Below the pieces are notes generated by a model. The model saw nothing but the letters and a program-made list of their open reading frames with translations. It was not told the origin of the DNA and ran no database searches. This document shows positions 9,616 to 17,911 of a stretch of 64,000 bases of DNA, piece by piece. The stretch is from positions 62,001 to 126,000 of the forward strand of contig JBELBJ010000001.1 of the NCBI GenBank assembly GCA_042095375.1, read 5' to 3'. This DNA comes from GCA-2715645 sp042095375 (GTDB taxonomy: Bacteria; Bacteroidota; Bacteroidia; Cytophagales; MED-G16). The position numbers and the translations under genes are program-made. Each line of letters starts with the position of its first letter. Positions within the stretch are counted from its first letter, which is position 1.

Positions 9616-10344
9616 ATGAAAAATTTTGGAAAATATATCATCTTTATTTTCTCACTTTTTCAAAGAAGAGAGTCATTTAAAACTTATTTTAACCTATCCA
9701 TTAATGAATGCATTAAGATTGGATATGAAAGCTTAGTTATAGTAGCAATAGTTTCGATATTTATGGGAGCTGTAACAACATTACAAACGGCATTTAATCT
9801 TGTAGGACCTTTAATACCTGATTATGTAATTTCATTAGTAGTTAGAGACATGACATTACTAGAATTATCCCCAACAATAATTGCAATTGTTTTTGCTGGA
9901 AAAGTAGGATCAAATATAGCTGGAGAGCTTGGAACAATGAGAATTACGGAACAAATAGATGCTCTTGAGGTAATGGGAATCAATTCAAGTTCATACCTAG
10001 TTTTGCCTAAAATAATTGCATCTATTTTAATGTATCCAATTTTAGTTGTTATGTCAGCATTTCTTGCAATTTTAGGAGGTTATATTGCAGGAACAATATC
10101 TGAAGTTATAGCTGGAGCAGAATATATTTATGGATTAAGATATGAATTTAACCCTTTTAATATTCCATTTGCTTTGATTAAATCATATGTTTTTGCTTTT
10201 CTAGTTGCATCTATTTCATCTTTTCAAGGTTATTATACTGAAGGAGGTGCTTTAGAAGTTGGAAAATCAAGTACCCAAGCTGTAACTAAAAGCTGCATTG
10301 CTATTTTAATTGCTGATTATCTTTTAGCACAAATTTTGTTATAA
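9616..10344 (+). CDS. mlaE: MlaE-family lipid ABC transporter permease
   Basis: Membrane permease of a phospholipid or hydrophobic-molecule transporter (MlaE/YrbE family), 242 residues with about five to six membrane segments. The family core is clear: VVRDMTLLELSPTIIAIVFAGKVGSNIAGELGTMRITEQIDALEVMGI around residues 78-125, holding the conserved GKVG...AELGTM...EQIDAL pattern. The ATPase gene follows after one base, forming a two-gene unit. No MCE-domain substrate-binding gene is seen next to it; that is often found just downstream in Bacteroidota but is absent here. The direction of lipid movement is not predictable. Confidence 0.92.
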   Translation: MKNFGKYIIFIFSLFQRRESFKTYFNLSINECIKIGYESLVIVAIVSIFMGAVTTLQTAFNLVGPLIPDYVISLVVRDMTLLELSPTIIAIVFAGKVGSNIAGELGTMRITEQIDALEVMGINSSSYLVLPKIIASILMYPILVVMSAFLAILGGYIAGTISEVIAGAEYIYGLRYEFNPFNIPFALIKSYVFAFLVASISSFQGYYTEGGALEVGKSSTQAVTKSCIAILIADYLLAQILL

Positions 10345-10345
10345 T

Positions 10346-11092
10346 ATGATTGAAATAAAGAATATAGATAAATCATTTAATAAAAAACAAGTCTTGTTTA
10401 ATATATCTGGACGATTTGAAAAAGGTAAAACAAATCTAATTATTGGTGCAAGTGGAACAGGAAAAAGTGTACTATTAAAATGTTTAGTTGGCCTTTTAAA
10501 ACCAGATAAAGGAAATGTTCTATTCAATGATAGAGACTTCACAAATGGTTCTAAAAAACTAATTACGGAATTAAGAAGAGAAATTGGTATGTTATTCCAA
10601 GGTGGAGCTTTATTTGACTCAAAAAATGTAGAAGAAAATGTAATGTTCCCACTAAATATTTTAAGTAAATTAAATAAAGATGAAAAACTAAAAAGAGTAA
10701 ACCATTGTTTAAAACTTGTTGGACTAGAAAATGTAAATAATAAAATGCCTTCGGAGTTAAGTGGAGGTATGAAAAAAAGAGTTGGAATTGCTAGAGCTAT
10801 AGTAAATAATTCTAAATATTTATTCTGTGATGAGCCAAATTCCGGATTGGACCCTCTAACTGCTATAAAAATAGATAATTTAATTCAAAAACTTACTCAT
10901 GAACTAAAGACAACAACTATTGTTGTTACTCATGATATGAATTCAGTTATGGAAATTGGAGAAAAAATTATGTTTATACACAAAGGAAAAAAATTATGGG
11001 AAGGAAATAATAAAAATATTTTTAACAATAAGATTAAAGAATTGAATGAATTTATTTTTTCAAATAAACTTATGAAAAAACTTAAATCTTAA
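10346..11092 (+). CDS. mlaF: MlaF-family ABC transporter ATP-binding protein
   Basis: ATPase partner of the adjacent MlaE-like permease. The 248-residue protein shows Walker A GASGTGKS (about residues 34-41), the Q-loop LFQGGALF, the signature LSGGMKKRVGIARA, Walker B YLFCDEPNSGLDP and the switch His in VVTHDMNS. The MlaF-type SGGMKKR signature separates it from most importer ATPases. Its 3' end overlaps by 4 nt the convergent small gene that ends the respiratory operon. Confidence 0.93.
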   Translation: MIEIKNIDKSFNKKQVLFNISGRFEKGKTNLIIGASGTGKSVLLKCLVGLLKPDKGNVLFNDRDFTNGSKKLITELRREIGMLFQGGALFDSKNVEENVMFPLNILSKLNKDEKLKRVNHCLKLVGLENVNNKMPSELSGGMKKRVGIARAIVNNSKYLFCDEPNSGLDPLTAIKIDNLIQKLTHELKTTTIVVTHDMNSVMEIGEKIMFIHKGKKLWEGNNKNIFNNKIKELNEFIFSNKLMKKLKS

Positions 11093-11379
11093 TTATGAAT
11101 TGACGCTACTCTTTCTGATATTTTATTCATTATTTCAAGATTTTTTTGATCTTTTTTACTCCTAAAGTACCATAGAAGTCCTCCTGCTATCAATAATAAA
11201 TAAGTAGAAGTAAATAAATAAATAATGCCAAAATTAATACCAGAGGAAATCCCTTCATTTCCAGCACTTATTTCACTTTGAACTATACTCTTACACATCG
11301 AACATCCTTGAGAATTCAACTCAAAATTTAATGATAGAATTATAACAGAAATAATTAAAAGTTTTAAATGCATAAACAA
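11089..11379 (-). CDS. Small secreted/membrane protein with CSMC motif, unknown function
   Basis: A 96-residue protein with an N-terminal signal or first helix (about residues 4-22), then NSQGCSMCKSIVQSE with a CxxC pair (about residues 26-29), a second membrane helix (about 48-70, YLFTSTYLLLIAGGLLWYF) and a charged tail. It is the last gene of the cytochrome oxidase block, 36 bp after the DUF420 gene. I recall similar short CxMCK proteins beside oxidase genes in other Bacteroidota, without known function. Position and the CxxC pair make a metal or thiol role in oxidase assembly possible, but this is only inference. Confidence 0.7.
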   Translation of the reverse strand: MFMHLKLLIISVIILSLNFELNSQGCSMCKSIVQSEISAGNEGISSGINFGIIYLFTSTYLLLIAGGLLWYFRSKKDQKNLEIMNKISERVASIHN

Positions 11380-11415
11380 TTATTGATACGAAAATTAATA
11401 ATAAATGTTCAAAAA

Positions 11416-11937
11416 TTAATAAAAAGGACTTATCATTAAATATACAATCACACCAGACACTGATACATATAACCATATTGGAAAAGTATATTTTACAACT
11501 TTTTTATGTTTGTTTATTTGATTAGTTAAAGCAAAATAAAATGCAAACAAAACAAATGGTACAACTACGATAGATAGTAAAATATGTGAAATTAAAGTTG
11601 GATAATATATATATGCAAGATTTCCTTGATATGAAGTACTATCTACAGAAGAATGATATATTATATAAGAAACTAAAAATATAGAACCAAAAATAAAAGA
11701 TAATGTGTTTAGTGATTGATGTAATTTCACATTCTTCTTTACTTTAATTACATAAAAAGAAAATAAAAGAAAAATTGAAGTCAAAGTATTAATAATAGCA
11801 TTAAAATGAGGAAGCTTAGATGTCCAATCTCCAAAAATTATAATTTTACTAGGCATAAATAGTAAAATAGCAACTAGAATAGGAACTATAATTGAAACTG
11901 AAATAATTAAATTTTTATAAATACTTTCATTTTTCAT
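11416..11937 (-). CDS. DUF420 membrane protein (oxidase-assembly linked)
   Basis: A 173-residue integral membrane protein with about five hydrophobic segments, matching DUF420 (related to CtaM/YozB). Seen: paired His in the membrane segments (KLPHFNAIINTLTS, KLHQSLNT, YHSSVDST, LISHILLSIVVVP), as in the family. CtaM in Gram-positives is needed for activity of aa3-type oxidase, so an assembly role is plausible. It overlaps the SCO-like gene upstream by 4 nt, which points to coupled translation in the oxidase operon. Confidence 0.85.
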   Translation of the reverse strand: MKNESIYKNLIISVSIIVPILVAILLFMPSKIIIFGDWTSKLPHFNAIINTLTSIFLLFSFYVIKVKKNVKLHQSLNTLSFIFGSIFLVSYIIYHSSVDSTSYQGNLAYIYYPTLISHILLSIVVVPFVLFAFYFALTNQINKHKKVVKYTFPIWLYVSVSGVIVYLMISPFY

Positions 11938-12458
11938 ATTGACATTAATATTTTAAGTTCAGCGGATAGTCTTTCAAATTCATCTTCAGAATTACTTTCA
12001 TAATAACCTCTTATTCTTCCAAATTTATCAATTAAAATTAAGGATGAAAAGTTGATGTCATATAAAAATTTACAATTAACATACTTAATTAATTCAGGTT
12101 TATTTAGCGTTAATATTTTCCAATCATTATCGAGGCTAGAGGATGTTATAGAATATAAATCAATGATAAAATTATTGTTTAATAATCTTTCTATTTCATT
12201 ATTAATAAAGTTTTGATTTTCATCATCTAATCTAATATCTATAAGTATAAAATTCTCTCCTATTTCAAAAATACTATCAGATGTTACATAAAATGGAAAT
12301 TCAACTTTTGAAAAACAAAAAGAATAATTTCCAACACTTTCTTCGTGGAAAATTGGAACTTCATAATTGTTTTTACCAAAGAAATGAAGGAAAAAACTTA
12401 TAATTAATGGAATAATTATTGAAATTGATAAAACAAACCATTTTAAACTAGGTTTCAT
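11934..12458 (-). CDS. SCO1/SenC-like protein lacking the copper-binding motif
   Basis: A 174-residue protein with one N-terminal membrane anchor (about residues 8-26) and a thioredoxin-like tail that ends in DKFGRIRGYYESNSEDEFERL, closely resembling the C-terminal strand and helix of SCO proteins. It also stands where SCO normally stands in Bacteroidota oxidase operons, between subunit IV and DUF420. The hallmark CxxxC copper site after the first strand is absent: the equivalent region reads FILIDIRLDDENQ. No ligand His is recognisable before the tail. Cysteines exist only at scattered positions (SFCFSK, YVNCKF). It overlaps the subunit IV stop by one base. It is probably a diverged, non-copper-binding relative; SCO assignment is likely, function uncertain. 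Confidence 0.65.
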   Translation of the reverse strand: MKPSLKWFVLSISIIIPLIISFFLHFFGKNNYEVPIFHEESVGNYSFCFSKVEFPFYVTSDSIFEIGENFILIDIRLDDENQNFINNEIERLLNNNFIIDLYSITSSSLDNDWKILTLNKPELIKYVNCKFLYDINFSSLILIDKFGRIRGYYESNSEDEFERLSAELKILMSI

Positions 12459-12793
12459 TAAGAATATATTGCTTGATAAATCGCATCAGCTTGAATTACC
12501 ATAGCACCTAATAACCACATTACAAAAACTGTTGGAATTAAGATAGTCCACATTAAAGATTTTTTCTCGTGAGCAAGATGCATAAATTCTCCTACAATAT
12601 ATCCAGCCTTTATAAAAGTCATTCCAATAAATAATAAAAGTTTAAAGTCTTTCCATGATTCTGGAAACTGAAGGGCAACATAAAATTCTGCTGCCGTTAC
12701 AACACCTAGGATTATAGCAACTTTCCAAATTTTCCAAATTTTGGATTTATCGGCAGGTTTAGGTGTTACAAATGAACTTTCTGGCTCTAACAT
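12458..12793 (-). CDS. Cytochrome c oxidase subunit IV family protein
   Basis: A small 111-residue membrane subunit of the heme-copper oxidase with about three hydrophobic segments (KIWKVAIILGVVTAAEFYVAL, LLLFIGMTFIKAGYIVGEFMHL, LMWTILIPTVFVMWLLGAMVI). The motif KAGYIVGEFMHLAHEKK is typical of prokaryotic COX4-type subunits. It lies 4 bp downstream of the larger subunit III gene, as in other Bacteroidota oxidase operons. Confidence 0.9.
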   Translation of the reverse strand: MLEPESSFVTPKPADKSKIWKIWKVAIILGVVTAAEFYVALQFPESWKDFKLLLFIGMTFIKAGYIVGEFMHLAHEKKSLMWTILIPTVFVMWLLGAMVIQADAIYQAIYS

Positions 12794-12797
12794 AATA

Positions 12798-13544
12798 TTA
12801 AACTAAATAAAAAAAAGTAAATACAAAAACCCAGACTAAATCAACAAAATGCCAATATAAACCAACCTTTTCAACCATTTCATAATGGCCTCTTTTCTCA
12901 TATATACCAACGGTTGTTTGATAAAAAATTAAAAAATTTAAAGCAACACCAGAAAATACATGAAATCCATGAAATCCTGTAATGAAAAAGAAAAATGCTG
13001 CAAAGTCAGGGGGACCATATTGATTTAACTCCAAATTTGCACCGTAAATAATAGAACCATCTAATAATCTACTTCCAAGATCAGTTCCATGAATAAAATG
13101 CGACCATTCCCAAGCTTGACAACCTAAAAAAGTAAATCCACCTACAATAGTCCAAAGCATCCACTTTTCAACCCCTTTCCTATCCATTCTATGTCCAGCT
13201 TCAACAGCTAAGACCATAGTAACACTACTAAGTATTAAAATAAATGTCATTAATCCAACAAAAACTAGTGGTAACTCAACTCCATGAAAAAATGGAAATG
13301 CTTCAAAAACTTTTTCTGGGACAGGCCAATAAGATTGAGAAAAATTAAACTCAGATAAAGTACCTTCATAAGCAGGATGTTTTAATCTAATAACACCATA
13401 AGCAATTAAAAATGCAGAAAATGTAAAAGCATCTGATATTAAAAAGAACCACATCATGAGTTTGCCATAACTGGCTTTAAATGGTTCAACACCACCACCC
13501 CATAAGTTTTTATTAGTTGATTTTAAAGAAATAGAATCTGACAT
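12798..13544 (-). CDS. coxC: Cytochrome c oxidase subunit III (larger copy)
   Basis: A 248-residue heme-copper oxidase subunit III with about six to seven membrane segments. Family features include MMWFFLISDAFTFSAFLIAYG near the N terminus, a WEWSHFIH segment, FFFFITGFHGFHVFSGV and the final EKVGLYWHFVDLVWVFVFTFFYLV. It is the second of two consecutive subunit III genes; together they provide the normal subunit III pair of Bacteroidota. Subunit III stabilises the catalytic core and protects turnover. Confidence 0.94.
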   Translation of the reverse strand: MSDSISLKSTNKNLWGGGVEPFKASYGKLMMWFFLISDAFTFSAFLIAYGVIRLKHPAYEGTLSEFNFSQSYWPVPEKVFEAFPFFHGVELPLVFVGLMTFILILSSVTMVLAVEAGHRMDRKGVEKWMLWTIVGGFTFLGCQAWEWSHFIHGTDLGSRLLDGSIIYGANLELNQYGPPDFAAFFFFITGFHGFHVFSGVALNFLIFYQTTVGIYEKRGHYEMVEKVGLYWHFVDLVWVFVFTFFYLV

Positions 13545-13552
13545 AATTAAAA

Positions 13553-14119
13553 TTAATTATATAAGTATAAAGTTACATATAAATACAACCATAAACCAGT
13601 AAGAAAGTGCCAATATGTTGTTGACATTTCAATTAAATTTAAATTTTTTGAGTGAACATCTAATTTTAAACTCCTAAATAAAACTATTGAAATAAAAACT
13701 AAACCAGTAATTAAATGAAATGCATGAACTCCGGTTATAACGTATATAAAAGAACCATCAGGATGACCAACTAAATAGATACCAGAATTAACTAATTCTC
13801 CCCATGAAAAATATTGAAGAACTAGGAAAGATAATCCTAACAAAATAGATGCTAACAAATAAATATTTAATTTATTTAAATCATCTTTTTTTGCAGAAAA
13901 ATATGCTAGCTGTTTAAATAAACTACTCAATACAACAACAATTGTAGAATAAATAAACATATTAGGTAAATTAATAATTAATCCACCTGGCTCTCCTTTT
14001 TTAACAATATAAGCGCTAATTAAGGAAACAAAAATCATAGAAATAGAAATAATAAATATCCAAGTAATAAATATATTTGGATTCATTCTTAAAATTTTAA
14101 CATTTGATTTCATAGGCAC
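13553..14119 (-). CDS. Cytochrome c oxidase subunit III (shorter copy)
   Basis: A 188-residue subunit III family protein with about five membrane segments. It keeps the GEPGGLIINLP loop, YFSWGELVNSG, the HAFHLITGL segment and the ending TTYWHFLTGLWLYLYVTLYL. Alternative Met codons (MPMKSNVKILRMNP) exist in the first dozen residues, so the exact start is uncertain. The first ATG overlaps the ctaB stop by one base, which favours it. It sits between ctaB and the longer subunit III gene. Confidence 0.92.
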   Translation of the reverse strand: MPMKSNVKILRMNPNIFITWIFIISISMIFVSLISAYIVKKGEPGGLIINLPNMFIYSTIVVVLSSLFKQLAYFSAKKDDLNKLNIYLLASILLGLSFLVLQYFSWGELVNSGIYLVGHPDGSFIYVITGVHAFHLITGLVFISIVLFRSLKLDVHSKNLNLIEMSTTYWHFLTGLWLYLYVTLYLYN

Positions 14120-14967
14120 TAAATTTTATCTAAAATATAACTTATCTGTACAATTGGTAAATAAATAAATGAACCAATCATAACTCTCAACGCAGATTTT
14201 TTTGAAAAATCTTTTATTAAATGAATAGTTTGTATCAAAAAAAGAACACCACATAATATTGCAACAAAACCCGAAATTAAACCAGTTATCCCAAAAATAG
14301 TTGGTAATAGTCCTAATGGTAAAAGAATCAATGTATAGGTCATAATATTAATAGCTGTTGAAAAATTTTTACCTCCGCCATTAGGCAATAATTTAAAACC
14401 TGCTTTTTTATAATCCTCATCTGAAACCCATGCGATAGCCCAAAAATGAGGAAACTGCCAAATAAATTGAATAGAAAAAATTATAATTGCCTCAATAGAT
14501 ATTTGATTAGTAGCAGCAACCCACCCAATTAAAGGAGGTAAGGCTCCAGGAATCGCGCCTACAAAAACAGCAATCGAACTAACTTTTTTTAAAGGAGTAT
14601 ATACAAATGAATAAATTATCAAAGATAAAATAGATAAAAATGCGGAGTAAAAATTATGGAAATAATATAAAATTAAAAATCCTGATAAGGAAAAAAATAA
14701 AGAAACAATTATACTGCTTTTAATGGAAATTCTTTTTGTTGGTATAGGTCTTTTCATAGTTCTTTTCATTAAACCATCTGATTCTTTTTCCAAAATTTGA
14801 TTATTTATTAAAGATGAAGAAGTAATTAACCAACCACCAAAAAATAAAAAAAACAAATCATTATAATTTATCCCTTCGGTAGAAGCTAAAATAAATCCAA
14901 AAATAGCTGAAAAAGTTACTAATAAAGATAATCTCAATTTGGTAAGTTCAATTATAATTTTAATCAT
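14119..14967 (-). CDS. ctaB: Protoheme IX farnesyltransferase (heme O synthase)
   Basis: Attaches a farnesyl group to heme b to make heme O, the precursor of heme A used by CoxA. The 282-residue UbiA-superfamily membrane protein has about eight to nine segments. The prenyl-diphosphate-binding region is visible as NNQILEKESDGLMKRTMKRPIP (about residues 55-76), and a second polar loop appears as AWVSDEDYKKAGFKLLP (about 178-194). It lies 44 bp downstream of ctaA. Confidence 0.95.
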   Translation of the reverse strand: MIKIIIELTKLRLSLLVTFSAIFGFILASTEGINYNDLFFLFFGGWLITSSSLINNQILEKESDGLMKRTMKRPIPTKRISIKSSIIVSLFFSLSGFLILYYFHNFYSAFLSILSLIIYSFVYTPLKKVSSIAVFVGAIPGALPPLIGWVAATNQISIEAIIIFSIQFIWQFPHFWAIAWVSDEDYKKAGFKLLPNGGGKNFSTAINIMTYTLILLPLGLLPTIFGITGLISGFVAILCGVLFLIQTIHLIKDFSKKSALRVMIGSFIYLPIVQISYILDKI

Positions 14968-15011
14968 GTATTTTATTTAATTCAGCAAATATATTTTTAG
15001 ATAAATTAATT

Positions 15012-16070
15012 TCAAAAGTTTTCTTTTCGTGTTGAAAAATCAATTAATAAAAATAAGTAAAACAATAAACCAAAAATAAGAAAAGCAATTAATAAATGTA
15101 GTGGTTGTAAAAAACTTGGTATTGAAAAATAAGCCATACCAGCCCCAGATATAATTTCTAATACAATTAGAGCTAATATTGACATAATAGTATTATAATT
15201 AGACTTTAAAAAGTTTTTGCTAGATAGCAACAAATAAACTAAATACATATTGATTCCTAAAATAAATAATGAAAAGGATCTATGTATGATAAATTCAAAA
15301 CCTAAATTAGCTATCCAAGTATGTCTTAAATTTTCACCAATAACAATCGCTACTTGATCTATAGATTCCCTCACTTGAGATCCTAAGATAATTTGAAAAA
15401 ACATAGCAAATAAATTAAGGGCTAAGAAAAATTTTATTTGTTTTATTTTAAGCAATGAATCTAAAACATATTTATTTTTTTTAGATAAATAATAAGTATA
15501 AATCATTAATGAAATTATCAATAATGCAACTATCATATGAAGTGTAATAACTCCAGGCATCAATTTTGTAGAAACAACTATTGATCCAAGCCATGCTTGA
15601 AATAAAACTAGAATTAAGGATGATAATGAAATGAGAAATATTCTGTTTTTTATTTTAAAATAACTTATTGAAGATAAGAATGTTAAAAAAATTGATAACC
15701 CTACTAATGCGCCTAATAATCTATTCAAATATTCAGTCCAAGTTTTATATACATTAAAATCTTCTTCTTCATAAATAGATTTATCTTCTAAAAGTCTTTT
15801 TGATAAGTCATTAAATCCAAAAAAAGATAAATAATTAGAGAGCCTAATATTTTTATTTTTTCTTTCTTGAATAAACTCATCTTTGTAGTTATCAGATAAT
15901 TCTGAAATATGAGTTGGTGGAATAATTTTACCAAAACATTTAGGCCAATCAGGACAACCCATACCAGAACCAGTACTTCTTACAATTCCACCAGCAAAAA
16001 TTAACAAGTAAAGTAATATAAGTGTGAGAAAATTAATTTGTCTAAATCGACTACCTAACCATTTTATCAT
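15012..16070 (-). CDS. ctaA: Heme A synthase (COX15/CtaA)
   Basis: Oxidises heme O to heme A. The 352-residue protein has eight membrane segments in two four-helix halves. The first half shows GGIVRSTGSGMGCPDWPKCFGKIIPP (about residues 27-52), the usual CtaA entry motif with its Cys pair, then NRLLGALVG and HMIVALL. The second half shows LGSQVRESIDQVA and HRSFSLFILG. The external loop after residue 52 is long (to about 115), as in Bacteroidota. It follows coxA by 6 bp. Confidence 0.95.
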   Translation of the reverse strand: MIKWLGSRFRQINFLTLILLYLLIFAGGIVRSTGSGMGCPDWPKCFGKIIPPTHISELSDNYKDEFIQERKNKNIRLSNYLSFFGFNDLSKRLLEDKSIYEEEDFNVYKTWTEYLNRLLGALVGLSIFLTFLSSISYFKIKNRIFLISLSSLILVLFQAWLGSIVVSTKLMPGVITLHMIVALLIISLMIYTYYLSKKNKYVLDSLLKIKQIKFFLALNLFAMFFQIILGSQVRESIDQVAIVIGENLRHTWIANLGFEFIIHRSFSLFILGINMYLVYLLLSSKNFLKSNYNTIMSILALIVLEIISGAGMAYFSIPSFLQPLHLLIAFLIFGLLFYLFLLIDFSTRKENF

Positions 16071-16076
16071 TACTTT

Positions 16077-17909
16077 CTAATGCTGATCATCATCAGGTAA
16101 ATTAGATTCAGGGGTCTTCGAATAAGGAATATTCTGAGGTATAAAATCTTCCTTGGATCCAGTTTTACTATAATCGTATGCCCATCTCTCTACTTTTGGA
16201 ATAGGTCCATCCCAATTTCCATGTCCAGGATTAATTGGAGTTGTCCATTCTAATGTGTTAGATCTCCAAGGGTTTTCATTGGCCTTTTTACCTCTAAACA
16301 TACTATAGAAAAAATTAAATAATAAAATAAATTGAGCTCCAAATGTTATTAAAGCTGCGTAAGAAACAAAAACATTCAAATCAACGAACGATTCAATATT
16401 TCCAGCTTGAAATGTTGAGAAGGAATAATATCTTCTGGGAAATCCAGCCATTCCGATATAATGAAGAGGAAAGAACACTAAATAGGAACCAATAAATGTC
16501 ATCCAGAAATGAATATAACCTAAACCATTATTCATCATTCTACCAAACATCTTTGGAAACCAATGATATACACCAGCAAATAAACCAAAAAATGCTGAAA
16601 CACCCATAACAATATGAAAATGAGCAACAACAAAATACGTATCATGTAAATTAATATCTAAAGCTGAATTTCCAAGAAATATCCCAGTAACACCACCAGA
16701 AATAAATGTAGAAACAAGACCAATAGAAAATAGCATTGCAGGAGTAAAAATTATATTGCCACGCCAAAGTGTTGCTATATAATTAAATGCTTTTATTGCA
16801 GAGGGAACAGCAATTATTAATGTTAAAACTGTAAAAACAGAACCAAGAAAAGGATTCATGCCGGAAATAAACATATGATGTGCCCAAACTACAAAAGAAA
16901 GTCCACCGATAGCAAGAATTGAATATACCATAAATTTGTATCCAAAAATTGGTTTTCTTGAGCATGTAGCAATAACTTCTGAAGCTATTCCAAGAGCAGG
17001 AAGAATAACTATATAAACTTCAGGATGTCCTAAAAACCAAAAAAGATGCTGAAATAAAATTGCACTACCTCCCTCATTTGCTAAAGCCTCACCTCCAATA
17101 TAAATATCAGATAAATAAAAGCTTGTTCCAAAAGATCTATCCATAATTAAAAGTAGAGCTGCTGATAATAAAACTGGAAATGATAAGACTCCTAAAATTG
17201 CCGTAACAAAAAATGCCCAAATAGTTAGAGGCATTCTAAAAAATGTCATTCCTTCAGTTCTTAAATTTATAACAGTAGTAATATAATTCAGAGCACCTAA
17301 TAAGGCTGATACAATAAATAATGCCATGGAAATTAACCAAAAAGTCATACCTAGACCAGATCCAGATACTGCTTGAGGTAAGGCACTAAGAGGTGGATAA
17401 ATTGTCCATCCTCCACTAGCAGGACCACCTTCAACAAAAATTGAAATAAACATTACAATACTTGATAAAAAGAAAAACCAATAAGATAGCATATTAAGAA
17501 ATCCAGATGCCATATCTCTCGCACCCACCTGTAATGGGATTAAAAAGTTACTAAATGTACCACTTAATCCTGCAGTTAATACAAAGAAAACCATAATGGT
17601 TCCATGCATAGTTATGAGTGCTAAGTAAACTTCAGCATCAATTTTTCCTTGGGGTGTTAGCCAGTTACCAATTATAGGACTTAAAAAACTTAAATCTAAA
17701 TCTGGAAAACCAAGTTGAACTCTAAATAAAGATGAAAAAAGTCCACCTACTACAGCCCAAAATATTCCAGTAATAAGAAACTGTTTAGCTATAACCTTAT
17801 GATCCTCTGAAAAAATATATTTTCTAATAAATCCAAGATCATGATGTTCATCATGATGTTCATCATGATCAACTTTAACCTTTTTTATTGTTTTTAATTT
17901 GGTCTCCAT
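16077..17909 (-). CDS. coxA: Cytochrome c oxidase subunit I (A-type)
   Basis: Catalytic heme-copper subunit, 610 residues, with about 12 membrane helices. Seen: the low-spin heme His in ITMHGTIMVFF, the active-site GHPEVYIVILP whose His and Tyr form the cross-linked copper B ligand and whose Glu marks the D-channel A1 type, the copper-B pair WAHHMF, and the heme ligands in VVAHFHIVMG. The N terminus carries an unusual histidine cluster, HDEHHDEHH at residues 15-23, encoded by an exact 12-bp tandem repeat. It follows coxB by 2 bp in the act-cox operon. Confidence 0.97.
   Translation of the reverse strand: METKLKTIKKVKVDHDEHHDEHHDLGFIRKYIFSEDHKVIAKQFLITGIFWAVVGGLFSSLFRVQLGFPDLDLSFLSPIIGNWLTPQGKIDAEVYLALITMHGTIMVFFVLTAGLSGTFSNFLIPLQVGARDMASGFLNMLSYWFFFLSSIVMFISIFVEGGPASGGWTIYPPLSALPQAVSGSGLGMTFWLISMALFIVSALLGALNYITTVINLRTEGMTFFRMPLTIWAFFVTAILGVLSFPVLLSAALLLIMDRSFGTSFYLSDIYIGGEALANEGGSAILFQHLFWFLGHPEVYIVILPALGIASEVIATCSRKPIFGYKFMVYSILAIGGLSFVVWAHHMFISGMNPFLGSVFTVLTLIIAVPSAIKAFNYIATLWRGNIIFTPAMLFSIGLVSTFISGGVTGIFLGNSALDINLHDTYFVVAHFHIVMGVSAFFGLFAGVYHWFPKMFGRMMNNGLGYIHFWMTFIGSYLVFFPLHYIGMAGFPRRYYSFSTFQAGNIESFVDLNVFVSYAALITFGAQFILLFNFFYSMFRGKKANENPWRSNTLEWTTPINPGHGNWDGPIPKVERWAYDYSKTGSKEDFIPQNIPYSKTPESNLPDDDQH
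17841..17864 (-). repeat. Exact 12-bp tandem duplication in coxA 5' end
   Basis: Two perfect adjacent copies of a 12-bp unit (plus strand atgatgttcatc, 17841-17852 and 17853-17864) encode two rounds of Asp-Glu-His-His in the cytoplasmic N-terminal tail of CoxA. Confidence 0.85.
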
Positions 17910-17911
17910 AA

